Positions 18,513 through 26,665 of a stretch of DNA of 48,511 bases are shown piece after piece. Made by a program: the position numbers and the translations under genes. The number at the start of each line of letters is the position of its first letter. The first letter of the stretch is position 1. Source of the DNA: an uncultured Eubacterium sp. (lineage in GTDB: Bacteria > Bacillota > Clostridia > Lachnospirales > Lachnospiraceae); NCBI RefSeq assembly GCF_934295145.1, contig NZ_CAKRAS010000019.1, positions 1-48,511 on the forward strand. The letters are read 5' to 3'. The notes under the pieces were generated by a model. The model saw nothing but the letters and a program-made list of their open reading frames with translations. It searched no databases and had not been told where the DNA came from.

Positions 18513-19298
18513 TTATTCCTCAAATGATTTTTCATAATTTTTCTTTTTTAATACACCATAAAACATATTCCAGCACGCATACCAAAAAGCAATTGGTGCT
18601 GCCTTTTCATCACAATAATGGAACAAATCATAATGACTCTTTAATTTCTTACTCAACTTATCATGTGAAATTGATTTTTTACGAATTCTATATTCTGCCA
18701 AATTTTCCCGTAACAAATAACAATCTGCCTTTTTGCAAAGCTGTAATAAGATAGCATAGTCATTATTCTTCTTAATATCCTTTATCTGGATCAGTCCCAT
18801 GGCTTTTGCACTATACATAAATGTCAGACATCCTGGATATCCATAGTTATACATTTTTCTTTTTGTAACCACCCGCGGACCAGATACATAAATATGTAAT
18901 GGTTTGGACTTCTCATCAATTTTTTCATATTCATGATATGAAAACACCAGATTATGTTTTTTCATAAATTTAATTTGATGATCCAATTTCTTCGGTGCCC
19001 ACAAATCATCAGAATCAAGAAACGCAATCCACTCACCCTTTGCCTCACGCATAGCTCTATTTCTTGTCAATGCAGCACCACTGTTTTTTTCATTTTTAAA
19101 GTATTTGATTCTCTCGTCATGAAAGGAAGCCACTACCTCATCAGTGTTATCAGTGGAACAATCATCTACGATTAAAAGCTCCCAATTTTTATAGGTCTGA
19201 TCAAGTACTGATTGTATTGACTCAGCAATAAATTTTCCTGTATTCCATGACGGCATAATAATAGAAACTAATCCATCTACAATATTTTTTTTACTCAT
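18513..19298 (-). CDS. GT2 family glycosyltransferase
   Basis: A 261-aa enzyme with VSIIMPSWNTGKFIAESIQ, the nucleotide-binding DDCSTDNTDE (about 43-52) and FLDSDDLW (about 93-100), all classic GT2. By position it is the first transferase after the initiating enzyme, so it probably adds the second sugar. Its start overlaps the 3' end of the sugar-transferase gene by 8 nt, so the two are translationally coupled. It marks the right edge of the AT-rich cassette. Confidence 0.9.
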   Translation of the reverse strand: MSKKNIVDGLVSIIMPSWNTGKFIAESIQSVLDQTYKNWELLIVDDCSTDNTDEVVASFHDERIKYFKNEKNSGAALTRNRAMREAKGEWIAFLDSDDLWAPKKLDHQIKFMKKHNLVFSYHEYEKIDEKSKPLHIYVSGPRVVTKRKMYNYGYPGCLTFMYSAKAMGLIQIKDIKKNNDYAILLQLCKKADCYLLRENLAEYRIRKKSISHDKLSKKLKSHYDLFHYCDEKAAPIAFWYACWNMFYGVLKKKNYEKSFEE

Positions 19299-19983
19299 AA
19301 TCTTTCCCTAAAACTGCTAACACAGTTCTCACCATTGTTGCTAATTCACCTATGAAACTAAACTTCCGAATACTTTCCAGATTGTATTTCATCTTTCCAG
19401 GCAATACCTTTTTCACATACACCTGATCCACATCCTCGGCCGCATCCAGCAATTCAGCCTCATCTTTATATCGGATGCTTGCCTCACTTGTAATTCCTGC
19501 TGGAAGCAACAGTGTTGCACGCATCTCTTTCGTATATTTTTTGACATACTTCGGTACTTCCGGTCTGGTTCCCACAAAACTCATGTCACCATTCAGCACG
19601 TCGAACACCTGCGGTAGTTCATCCAGACGATATTTCCGAAGGAATGCTCCGGTTGGTGTGACGCGGCTGTCACCGGATACGGTAACTGCAGAACCAATCT
19701 GATCCGCATTTGCCACCATTGTCCGAAACTTATGGATACGGAATTTCTTTCCATACGCCGTCACACGCTCCTGACGATAGAACACGCCGCCTTTGGATTC
19801 CGTTGCGATCTTAATGCTAATGATCAGCATTGGAATAGCTGTGATGATCAGGACAATTGTTGCAGCCACCACATCAAAGATCCGTTTCAGGCGCAGGCTG
19901 AACTTCTTTTTTGCCAGAATGTCATAATATTCCCGCACTTCCTCGCATTGCATAAACTTCGGAAGGTTTTCCCACTTTCTCAT
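19291..19983 (-). CDS. Initiating undecaprenyl-phosphate sugar phosphotransferase
   Basis: A 230-aa monotopic membrane enzyme of the bacterial sugar transferase family (PF02397 type; EpsL/PglC-like). It has one reentrant hydrophobic helix (VVAATIVLIITAIPMLIISI, about 38-57), then KFRTM, the catalytic-site DELPQ and GTRPE motifs. It starts the repeat unit by moving a sugar-1-phosphate onto undecaprenyl phosphate. The nearby FlaA1-like dehydratase and PglE-like aminotransferase suggest a UDP-4-amino sugar as donor, which is inference. It lies 14 nt after that aminotransferase. Confidence 0.92.
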   Translation of the reverse strand: MRKWENLPKFMQCEEVREYYDILAKKKFSLRLKRIFDVVAATIVLIITAIPMLIISIKIATESKGGVFYRQERVTAYGKKFRIHKFRTMVANADQIGSAVTVSGDSRVTPTGAFLRKYRLDELPQVFDVLNGDMSFVGTRPEVPKYVKKYTKEMRATLLLPAGITSEASIRYKDEAELLDAAEDVDQVYVKKVLPGKMKYNLESIRKFSFIGELATMVRTVLAVLGKDYE

Positions 19984-19997
19984 AACTTTCTCTCCGT

Positions 19998-21203
19998 TTA
20001 TTTGATATATTCACCGACAATTCTGCAGTAATTCTTAATCACATACTCCACTTCCTCATCTGTCAGTTTTGTATGAAGCGGCAATGTAATCTCATTTACA
20101 AATCTCGCATACGCATTCGGATAATCTTTGATATCAAATCCCATCTTTTTGTATCCGGTCATCATCGGAAGTGGTTTGTAATGCACATTTGTCGCAATAC
20201 CAGCCTCTGCCATTTTTACAATGATTTCCTGACGCTGTTCTGTGCCGATTCCTGGAACTCTTGTAATATAGAGATGTCCGCTGCTCTGCCACTCATCGGT
20301 ATAATGTGGCAACACTTCAATACCTAACGGTTTAAATGCAGCATCGTAACGACCAATGATCTCTTTTCTTCGTTTCAGAAGTCCCGGATAACGTTTCATC
20401 TGTGCCAGACCAATGCCAGCCATGATATCTGTCATATTGCATTTATACCAAGGTCCTTCAATGTCGTATTCCCATGCTCCAAGCTGTGTTTTTGCCAGCG
20501 CATCTTTGGACTGACCATGCAAAGAAAAGAGCTGAACCTGATGGTACAGTTTTTCATCATCAATTCCCGGAATGGACTTCCATGTCAATGCACCGCCTTC
20601 TGCTGTTGTCAGATTTTTGACAGCATGAAAACTAAAGCTTGTGAAATCTGCAATGGATCCAACTTTCTGACCATGCCAGGTTGCCCCGAATGCATGAGCC
20701 GCATCCGCATTGACAGAAATACGTCCCATAGCTTTCTGAATCTCATTTTTCGGTTGGAACAGATGTTTTTTCTTTTCCACAATTTCATAGATTCTGTCAT
20801 AGTCACATGGCACACCACCCAGATCTACTGGAATGATTACCTTTGTATTCTCATTAATTGCAGTTTCCAGCTGGTCATAATCCATCTGGAGATTATCTTT
20901 CTGCACATCCACAAATACCAGTTTTGCTCCCACATGGCATACGACAGATGCAGATGCTGTATAGGTATAAGCCGGAACGATTACTTCATCGCCTTCACCA
21001 ATTCCTAACAGTCGGAGAGCCATCTCTGCACAGGCTGTCTGGGAATTCAGACATACTGCCCGATTTACTCCACAAAACTCAGCAATCTCTTTTTCAAATT
21101 CTTTTGTCTTTGGACCTGTAGTGATCCATCCAGAACGGATTGCCGCAATTACTTCTTCTACTTCTAAATCCGTCATATCTGGTGGTGAAAATGGTATTTT
21201 CAT
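19998..21203 (-). CDS. DegT/DnrJ/EryC1/StrS aminotransferase (PglE-like)
   Basis: A 401-aa PLP enzyme with Schiff-base lysine K196 in SFHAVKNLTTAEGG and D167 in NADAAHAFG. The N-terminus (FSPPDMTDLEVEEVIAAIRSGWITTGP) is typical of enzymes that aminate the 4-keto product of FlaA1/PglF dehydratases. It probably turns UDP-2-acetamido-4-keto-sugar into the 4-amino sugar. It is the first gene downstream of the terminator that follows loaP, hence the first that LoaP could control. No PglD-like acetyltransferase is nearby. Confidence 0.9.
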   Translation of the reverse strand: MKIPFSPPDMTDLEVEEVIAAIRSGWITTGPKTKEFEKEIAEFCGVNRAVCLNSQTACAEMALRLLGIGEGDEVIVPAYTYTASASVVCHVGAKLVFVDVQKDNLQMDYDQLETAINENTKVIIPVDLGGVPCDYDRIYEIVEKKKHLFQPKNEIQKAMGRISVNADAAHAFGATWHGQKVGSIADFTSFSFHAVKNLTTAEGGALTWKSIPGIDDEKLYHQVQLFSLHGQSKDALAKTQLGAWEYDIEGPWYKCNMTDIMAGIGLAQMKRYPGLLKRRKEIIGRYDAAFKPLGIEVLPHYTDEWQSSGHLYITRVPGIGTEQRQEIIVKMAEAGIATNVHYKPLPMMTGYKKMGFDIKDYPNAYARFVNEITLPLHTKLTDEEVEYVIKNYCRIVGEYIK

Positions 21204-21234
21204 AATGATTTATCGCTCCCTTGCTAATTTTTTG

Positions 21235-21260
21235 TATAAAAATAAGAGCCTTTCGGCTCC
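21235..21260 (-). terminator. Intrinsic terminator between loaP and the distal capsule genes
   Basis: On the minus strand GAGCC-GAAA-GGCTC is followed by TTATTTTTAT: a 5-bp GC-rich stem with a stable GNRA loop and U-tract, 57 nt after the loaP stop. All downstream assembly genes must be reached by reading through it, unless promoters exist that I cannot see. Confidence 0.85.
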
Positions 21261-21316
21261 CATTCATTCATCTTATTATTTCAACTTCTATATTTATCTT
21301 CAGTAATATGTCTTAT

Positions 21317-21832
21317 CTACTTATTTTCAATCTTCTTTATAATTTCCAACCCTACTTCGATCTGCTGCTGTCTGCCGAACATCTCCAGTTCCAGCCAGGC
21401 CTTCCGCTTATGGCGGTCGATCTTTCGGATGGCTCCTTCCAGTCCCATCAACGGACCGGACAAAATGTGTACCTGATCATCTTCAATAACACCTTCCGAC
21501 ATTTCCGCGATATCATCCTCACCGCAGAATCGCAGGATAAATTCGATTTCCTGTGGTGTCAGTGCGACGATTTCATCTCCGGTGCCAAGCATCTTTGTCA
21601 TGGCAGGTACTTTTTTCAACTGCAGAAACAATTCTTCTGCATCATCAGATATGAAGAAGACGTATCCCGGAAATAGTTTCTTCTGCAGGATATGCCATTC
21701 GCCGTGGAAACGGCGCTGTTCTTCATACAAAGGAATGACATATTTTTTTACTAACCCATCTGGCAGATAGGTTTCGCATTGTAATTTGATATTTTCTTCC
21801 TTACCGGAAGTTGTCTGAATCACGTACCACAT
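21317..21832 (-). CDS. loaP: NusG-paralogue antiterminator LoaP
   Basis: A 171-aa NusG-like protein. The NGN domain starts MWYVIQTTSGKEENIKLQCE and includes KKLFPGYVFF (about 50-60), which binds the RNA polymerase clamp. A C-terminal KOW domain contains SGPLMGLEGAIRKIDRHKRKA (about 125-145). LoaP proteins are known to promote processive readthrough of terminators in long polysaccharide or antibiotic operons. GGGAGGACAT precedes the ATG. Its placement in mid-locus, between a hairpin array upstream and a terminator downstream, suggests it controls only the distal genes. Confidence 0.92.
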   Translation of the reverse strand: MWYVIQTTSGKEENIKLQCETYLPDGLVKKYVIPLYEEQRRFHGEWHILQKKLFPGYVFFISDDAEELFLQLKKVPAMTKMLGTGDEIVALTPQEIEFILRFCGEDDIAEMSEGVIEDDQVHILSGPLMGLEGAIRKIDRHKRKAWLELEMFGRQQQIEVGLEIIKKIENK

Positions 21833-22357
21833 ATGTCCTCCCTTTATTTTTTCAAAAACATCATTAAGGAGAACATTATGGTTTGTTTATATTATGATTA
21901 CAGTGTCAAAAGGTCTGAGTCCACCTGTGCTTGCACAAGGGTGGATGAATGACCTTGGGGCACGCCCCGATATGAGCATAAAAGTGGGATTTTTATCCCA
22001 CGATATGCGAATAGCGGGAAGGATTGTGGGAGTGCAAAGCACGGAACAATCCTTGTAATCAAGATTTGGGTGTTTTGACACCCAAATCACATTATAAGTA
22101 ACTACCCGGAACGGATTTCCTATATCATAGGGCAATTTGTTCGCATAATTTATTGTTTTTTGTTCCGGATAGTTACCTATATCTATTTTAACGCAAAGAA
22201 AGGCATTTACACAATATGCAACTTCATCTTGTTGCCATATCGTATAAATGCCTGTGCTTCGCCACTCTGTCTTCATTCAGGCAGATTGTGTGCGTTCTCC
22301 ATTATGACATTTACGCCGATAAACGCGACAAAGCGACGATTTACCATTAGTAAAATT
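21833..22357. other. 524-nt non-coding interval between the FlaA1-like gene and loaP
   Basis: The minus-strand order is: a short AT-rich tail after the dehydratase stop, a palindrome-rich stretch (about 22255-22340), the hairpin array, and a 70-nt AT-rich run into the loaP ribosome site. I see a possible -10 (TAAAAT, near 22186-22191) but no good -35. The interval divides the proximal regulatory module from the distal assembly module. Confidence 0.6.
21910..22253 (-). repeat. Array of seven consecutive hairpins upstream of loaP
   Basis: Seven separate inverted repeats fill this non-coding stretch: 21910-21956; 21957-21968 (GGGGC/GCCCC); 21976-22008 (GCATA and GTGGGAT arms); 22019-22054 (AAGGATTGT/ACAATCCTT with inner GTGC/GCAC); 22063-22088 (11-bp GATTTGGGTGT arms); 22098-22176 (15-bp GTAACTA..CGGAAC arms); and 22201-22253 (about 22-bp arms, loop TTCATCTT). 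Such density is far above chance and suggests a structured RNA or a mobile intergenic repeat. A 129-codon frame runs through it, but it looks like a by-product of the palindromes. Confidence 0.75.
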
Positions 22358-24196
22358 TTAATTTTCCTGCTTCAACTGGTAAGTCGGAACGATTTCCTTT
22401 ACCATGCTGCGGATTGCATCACTGTCCTGATCGGCTGCTTCCCGCAGTTTGATCAGCTGATGCATGAATTTCTCCTCATCCATATCGATCGGTTTACCGA
22501 TGTGGATCAGTTTGTTTTCGGTATCCTGAAGTCCTTCCTCATCCATCAGAAGTTCTTCGTAAAGTTTCTCACCTGGACGGAGGCCTGTGTATTTGATTTC
22601 AATGTCCTCGCCCAGTTTGTAACCGGATAAACGGATCAGGTTTTTCGCCAGATCAGCGATTTTGACAGGCTCACCCATATCCAGGACGAAGATTTCTCCG
22701 CCTTTGGCGTAAGCGCCTGCCTGCAGTACCAGGGATACTGCCTCCGGAATCGTCATAAAGTAACGGATGATGTCCGGATGTGTGACCGTAACCGGGCCAC
22801 CTGCTGCGATCTGTTTTTTGAATAACGGGATAACGCTTCCGTTACTTCCGAGTACGTTACCGAAACGTACTGCTACGAAGTCTGTTGCGTAGAAATGGTT
22901 CAGTGTCTGAACGATCATCTCACACATACGTTTGGAAGCTCCCATGATGTTTGTCGGGTTTACTGCTTTGTCCGTAGAGATCAGAACGAATTTCTTTACG
23001 TGATAACGTCCTGCTGCGGATGCAGTTTTGTATGTACCGAATACATTATTTTTGATTGCTTCGTTCGGGCTGTCCTCCATCAGCGGTACATGCTTATGTG
23101 CTGCTGCGTGGAATACGACATCCGGGCGATACTGTTTCATAACACTGTTGATACGGTGCTGGTTTCGAACGGATCCGATCAGCACGGTAAGTTTCAGTTC
23201 CGGATGCTCCCATTTTAATTTCTGCTGGATTTCATATGCGTTGTTCTCATAGATGTCGAAGATGACCAGATGTCCTACCTGGTGTCCGGCCAGCTGATTA
23301 CAGATCTCACTTCCGATGGAGCCGCCGCCTCCGGTTACCAGTACGGTCTTTCCTTTGACATAGCCAAGGATCTCGTCTAAGTTTACCTTGATCGGGTCAC
23401 GGCCGAGCAGGTCTTCGATTTCTACGTTTCTCAGCTTGGAGACGTTTACCTCGCCGTTCAGCAGCTGGTATACACCAGGTACTGTCTGGATCTGGCAGTC
23501 TGTCTCTTTACAGATTTCCAGAATGTCTTTGATGTCTTTTCGGTCTGCGGATGGCATAGCCAGAACAATTTTGTTGATCTGGTATTTTTCTACGCTCTCC
23601 ATGATCTTGTCACGGCCGCCTACGATGTGTACGCCATCCAGGTATTTGCCCCATTTGTTTTTGTTGTCATCAATGAGGACACATACTTTATCCGTCAGGT
23701 AGTAGCTGCTGCGATACTCACGCAGAAGCACCTGTCCGGATGCGCCTGCGCCGATGATCATGATGTTCTTTGGTGCACCGGCACCTTCCGCCACGTTGTT
23801 TCGGATATTCCAGCGGCGAAGCAGCCGATAAGTCATTCGAATGGCTGCAGTAGCACCGAACGTCAGCCCCCATCCTACAAAGTAGAAAGAAAATGGCATC
23901 GGAATGATGCTGATGGAAAATACTGCATCAGTAACAACTGCTGCAATCAGGGAAGCAACGCAGGTGCGCAGTACTTCTGAGATTCCGGCATAAGTCCATA
24001 CGCTGCGGTATAGTTTTGCCACGATATAGGCTGCAACGGTCACGATTGCTGCCAGCACAATATAATATCCATATCCTACCAGATATTGCTCTGGGATTTT
24101 GGAATAGCGCATATCAAAACGTAACAGTAAAGACAGTCCATATGCAATTATTACGGAAAGGATATCCGCAATCATTATCATAAGTCTTTTTTTCAT
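22358..24196 (-). CDS. Membrane-anchored nucleotide-sugar 4,6-dehydratase (FlaA1/PglF/CapD-like)
   Basis: A 612-aa protein. Four to five membrane segments (about 5-125) precede a CoA-binding-like Rossmann domain (MIIGAGASGQVLLREY, about 147) and a catalytic SDR domain (VLVTGGGGSIGSEICNQL, about 286). The active site has STDKAVNPTNIMGASKR, with the M-x3-K replacement of Y-x3-K typical of this family. It converts UDP-GlcNAc to UDP-2-acetamido-2,6-dideoxy-4-hexulose. The ATG at 24196 is preferred over a TTG 6 nt upstream. It is the last gene of the proximal module and feeds the aminotransferase beyond loaP. Confidence 0.92.
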   Translation of the reverse strand: MKKRLMIMIADILSVIIAYGLSLLLRFDMRYSKIPEQYLVGYGYYIVLAAIVTVAAYIVAKLYRSVWTYAGISEVLRTCVASLIAAVVTDAVFSISIIPMPFSFYFVGWGLTFGATAAIRMTYRLLRRWNIRNNVAEGAGAPKNIMIIGAGASGQVLLREYRSSYYLTDKVCVLIDDNKNKWGKYLDGVHIVGGRDKIMESVEKYQINKIVLAMPSADRKDIKDILEICKETDCQIQTVPGVYQLLNGEVNVSKLRNVEIEDLLGRDPIKVNLDEILGYVKGKTVLVTGGGGSIGSEICNQLAGHQVGHLVIFDIYENNAYEIQQKLKWEHPELKLTVLIGSVRNQHRINSVMKQYRPDVVFHAAAHKHVPLMEDSPNEAIKNNVFGTYKTASAAGRYHVKKFVLISTDKAVNPTNIMGASKRMCEMIVQTLNHFYATDFVAVRFGNVLGSNGSVIPLFKKQIAAGGPVTVTHPDIIRYFMTIPEAVSLVLQAGAYAKGGEIFVLDMGEPVKIADLAKNLIRLSGYKLGEDIEIKYTGLRPGEKLYEELLMDEEGLQDTENKLIHIGKPIDMDEEKFMHQLIKLREAADQDSDAIRSMVKEIVPTYQLKQEN

Positions 24197-24237
24197 ACTC
24201 AATCTTCTTCTTTCAATTTCTATCTTCTTATTCGCTC

Positions 24238-25008
24238 TTATCTCTTATGTCTGCTTCCTTTTCTGTCCTGAGCTTTGCTGAACTGCTCCAGTTCTTTATC
24301 CAGCGGAATTACTGCAAGTACGCTTGTCTCCAGATATTTCTCAATATCATCCTCATCCTGAATACGGTCGTTGATCAGGAATTTCACGGTATAGATACCA
24401 CCGACCAGAACCAGTCCCAGTAAGATACCGATGGCAAGATTCTTTGTCATGCCATTGTCTACCGGTTCATCTGCAATCTTCGGCTCTGCGATAACGGTTG
24501 CAGGGTTTGTCTGAGTGATCTCTGCCATCTGCTCGGATGTCTTGGTCGTCATGGTCTCTGCGATGGTGTATGCCACGTCAGGATCTGCATTTTCTGCGGA
24601 AATCTCAAGGATTCGTGTGTTGTCCTGTACTTTGACCGTTACCATATCTGTGATTTCTGCTGTGGTCAGTGTCAGGTCGTTTTGCTCCTGCACTGCTTTT
24701 GCCACTTCTTCCATAACTGCATCACTGGTCGCGATGACACTTAAGTCCTCGATCAGCTGAGTACCGATCTGGAAGTCAGAAGTCGATGCGGTTGCGTTGT
24801 TGTTTGCTGTGTCAGATGTTCTTGAAAGTATCAGCAGCATGGATGAAGACTGATACATCGGAGTCTGCAGCATGGTGTAGGCCAGAGCAAGTACTCCGCC
24901 AATGACTGCTGCGATCAATAAAGTTTTCCACTTTCCAATCAGATAGGAGAACAGACTCAAGAGGTCGATCTCCATCTCTTTTTCTTCTTTTATATTTGTC
25001 TCATTCAT
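24238..25008 (-). CDS. cpsC: CpsC/Wzz-like chain-length regulator (kinase activator)
   Basis: A 256-aa protein with two membrane helices (WKTLLIAAVIGGVLALAYTM near 27-46; NLAIGILLGLVLVGGIYTV near 190-208) flanking a hydrophilic outer loop, the Wzz/CpsC layout. In Gram-positives this protein works with the separate CpsD kinase to set polymer length. The proline-containing region before TM2 (AEPKIADEPVDNG) fits. It lies 25 nt after cpsD. Confidence 0.93.
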   Translation of the reverse strand: MNETNIKEEKEMEIDLLSLFSYLIGKWKTLLIAAVIGGVLALAYTMLQTPMYQSSSMLLILSRTSDTANNNATASTSDFQIGTQLIEDLSVIATSDAVMEEVAKAVQEQNDLTLTTAEITDMVTVKVQDNTRILEISAENADPDVAYTIAETMTTKTSEQMAEITQTNPATVIAEPKIADEPVDNGMTKNLAIGILLGLVLVGGIYTVKFLINDRIQDEDDIEKYLETSVLAVIPLDKELEQFSKAQDRKGSRHKR

Positions 25009-25033
25009 TGTCTAAGTTTCCTTTAACTGTGCC

Positions 25034-25732
25034 TTATTCGTCTGTCTCGTTGGCGTAACCGTAGCCATAGCCGTAGCCATAACCGTAGCCGTATTTTTTC
25101 TTCTTGGTATTTGCTTTGTTCAGTACCACGCCCATGAAGTTCGGGTTTGCTGTAATCAGCTGCTCCTTTACGATCTGAGCCGCTTTACGGCTGACAACGT
25201 TCGGGGAAATAATCATGGATACTGCGTCTGCACACTGCGCAATAATGGCAGCATCTACAACCATACCAAGTGGTGGCGGATCGATGATGACATAGTCAAA
25301 GGTCTGCTTCATACCTTCGATCAGTGTCGCAAATCTCTCTTTGCTCAGCAGTTCTGCCGGATTCTTCGGAAATCTTCCGGTTGGAATCAGATACAGATTT
25401 TTAATATTGGTCGAATAAATAATTTCGGAGGCCGAATTTTTGCCCGCGAGATAATGGCTCAGGCCTGTCTGGGAAGTATGGAATCCCATTCTTTTTGCCA
25501 GATCAGAGTTTCTCATATCTGCGTCAATATACAGCACACGGCTTCCGTTTTCTGCCATGATTTTGGCAAGATTGTAGGTAACGGTTGATTTTCCATCATT
25601 GGAAGAACAGCTCGTAAACATGAGTACCTTGTTCTCTACCCCGGTAAATTCAATGTTGATACGAAGTCTGCGGTATACCTCTTTCATAACAGGAGACAGT
25701 GTCGTCTTTTCGTTTAACGTCAGTTCTTGCAT
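25034..25732 (-). CDS. cpsD: CpsD-like tyrosine autokinase with a Tyr-Gly tail
   Basis: A 232-aa BY-kinase. It has Walker A in SCSSNDGKSTVTYNLA (about 41-56), Walker A' VLYIDADMR, and Walker B YVIIDPPPLG (about 145-154). The C-terminus carries seven tyrosines as alternating Tyr-Gly (YGYGYGYGYGYGY), the autophosphorylation cluster reversed by CpsB. It is activated by membrane CpsC. The tail is encoded by a near-perfect hexanucleotide tandem repeat (25055-25093). Confidence 0.95.
   Translation of the reverse strand: MQELTLNEKTTLSPVMKEVYRRLRINIEFTGVENKVLMFTSCSSNDGKSTVTYNLAKIMAENGSRVLYIDADMRNSDLAKRMGFHTSQTGLSHYLAGKNSASEIIYSTNIKNLYLIPTGRFPKNPAELLSKERFATLIEGMKQTFDYVIIDPPPLGMVVDAAIIAQCADAVSMIISPNVVSRKAAQIVKEQLITANPNFMGVVLNKANTKKKKYGYGYGYGYGYGYANETDE
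25055..25093 (-). repeat. Hexanucleotide repeat encoding the CpsD Tyr-Gly tail
   Basis: Six to seven units of TAYGGY (minus strand) stand in a row, alternating TACGGC/TATGGC/TACGGT/TATGGC. Each adds one Tyr-Gly pair in frame, so copy-number change would lengthen or shorten the phosphorylation cluster without a frameshift. Confidence 0.75.
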
Positions 25733-25806
25733 CTGTTATGCTCCTTTCCACTTCTTATTTCATAGTATTTATCTTGTGATGTTTGATCTATCTGCTTTCA
25801 GGATCC

Positions 25807-26538
25807 TTAGCGGTGCATCTCATATCCGGCAAATAAGCGTTCCGGATTGATACGGAACAGTTTTTCTGCCGCATCTTCTCCGATTTTGCTGCGGACGGTC
25901 TTTATGGCTTCTCCCATATGGACATTCCGCGATCCGGTATTGTGCGCATCGCTGGCCACAAAATCAATCAATCCTGCTTCCAGTGCTTTCATGCAATATC
26001 TTTTTGCCTTAAACCCACTTTTTCCTATGATACTGTCACAATTGATCTGCAGTTTTGCTCCCGCTTCTTTTAACTCTGTCAGGAGATCCATGTCTTTCAA
26101 CAGGCACTGATAACGCTCGATATGCGCCATGATCGGGATGATATCCTCTTTGCGCAGAGCATTGACCACATTCATCAGCGTTCCGAATTTCATCTCATAG
26201 CCAAACTCGGTCAGTACTGCGTCTCCGCCCGGCATACGATAACTGTCATCCGGTCCGATCCTCCGCATCATATGCGGATCTGCATAGTACTCACAGCCCA
26301 GATAGAAATGCATGTCAGGAAATTCATCCGCAAGTTTGTCATATACGCGTGCAAACACAGCCGCTTTCTCTTCCTGCGATACTTCGAACATGCCACGTCT
26401 GAAATGCGGGGTAAATACGATATGCCGTACTCCCTGGTCATGCTCGTTTTGTACTAATTCCAATGTCTCCTGCAGGCTGCCGGATCCATCGTCCACGCCC
26501 GGAAGTATGTGATTGTGTATATCCCAGTATCCTGTCAT
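25807..26538 (-). CDS. cpsB: CpsB-like PHP-family tyrosine phosphatase
   Basis: A 243-aa metal-dependent phosphatase that removes phosphate from the CpsD tail. PHP metal-binding motifs are in order: DIHNHILPGVDDGS (5-18), a C-E-Y region (LGCEYYADPHMM), HIERY (about 139-143) and SDAHN (about 195-199). AAGGAGTGAC precedes the ATG. It is the first gene of the capsule transcript, with two candidate promoters upstream, and is followed after 74 nt by cpsD. Confidence 0.95.
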   Translation of the reverse strand: MTGYWDIHNHILPGVDDGSGSLQETLELVQNEHDQGVRHIVFTPHFRRGMFEVSQEEKAAVFARVYDKLADEFPDMHFYLGCEYYADPHMMRRIGPDDSYRMPGGDAVLTEFGYEMKFGTLMNVVNALRKEDIIPIMAHIERYQCLLKDMDLLTELKEAGAKLQINCDSIIGKSGFKAKRYCMKALEAGLIDFVASDAHNTGSRNVHMGEAIKTVRSKIGEDAAEKLFRINPERLFAGYEMHR

Positions 26539-26578
26539 AGATTGTCACTCCTTGTCGAAATAATAATCAAACATATCT

Positions 26579-26607
26579 ATGATATATATTTTTAGTCACA
26601 TTGTCAA
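26579..26607 (-). promoter_or_regulatory. Proximal capsule promoter P2
   Basis: A consensus -35 TTGACA (26602-26607), a 17-bp spacer and -10 TATCAT (26579-26584) lie about 40 nt before the cpsB start codon. This is a good sigma-A-type promoter that does not contain the homopolymer. Confidence 0.7.
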
Positions 26608-26665
26608 TGGACAAACGTGCTAACTTCTCCTGTATCCACCTACTTTTATTTGTGCATTTGGTTTC

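Noticed and set aside
21910..22253. Group II intron or IscB-associated RNA
   Set aside because: No reverse transcriptase, IscB or TnpB gene is nearby and I cannot identify a domain V-like hairpin; the general label of hairpin array is safer.
21887..22276. 129-codon frame on the minus strand across the hairpin array
   Set aside because: It runs through seven palindromes, has no clear ribosome site, unusual composition and no recognisable domain. The DNA structure explains the sequence better than a protein.
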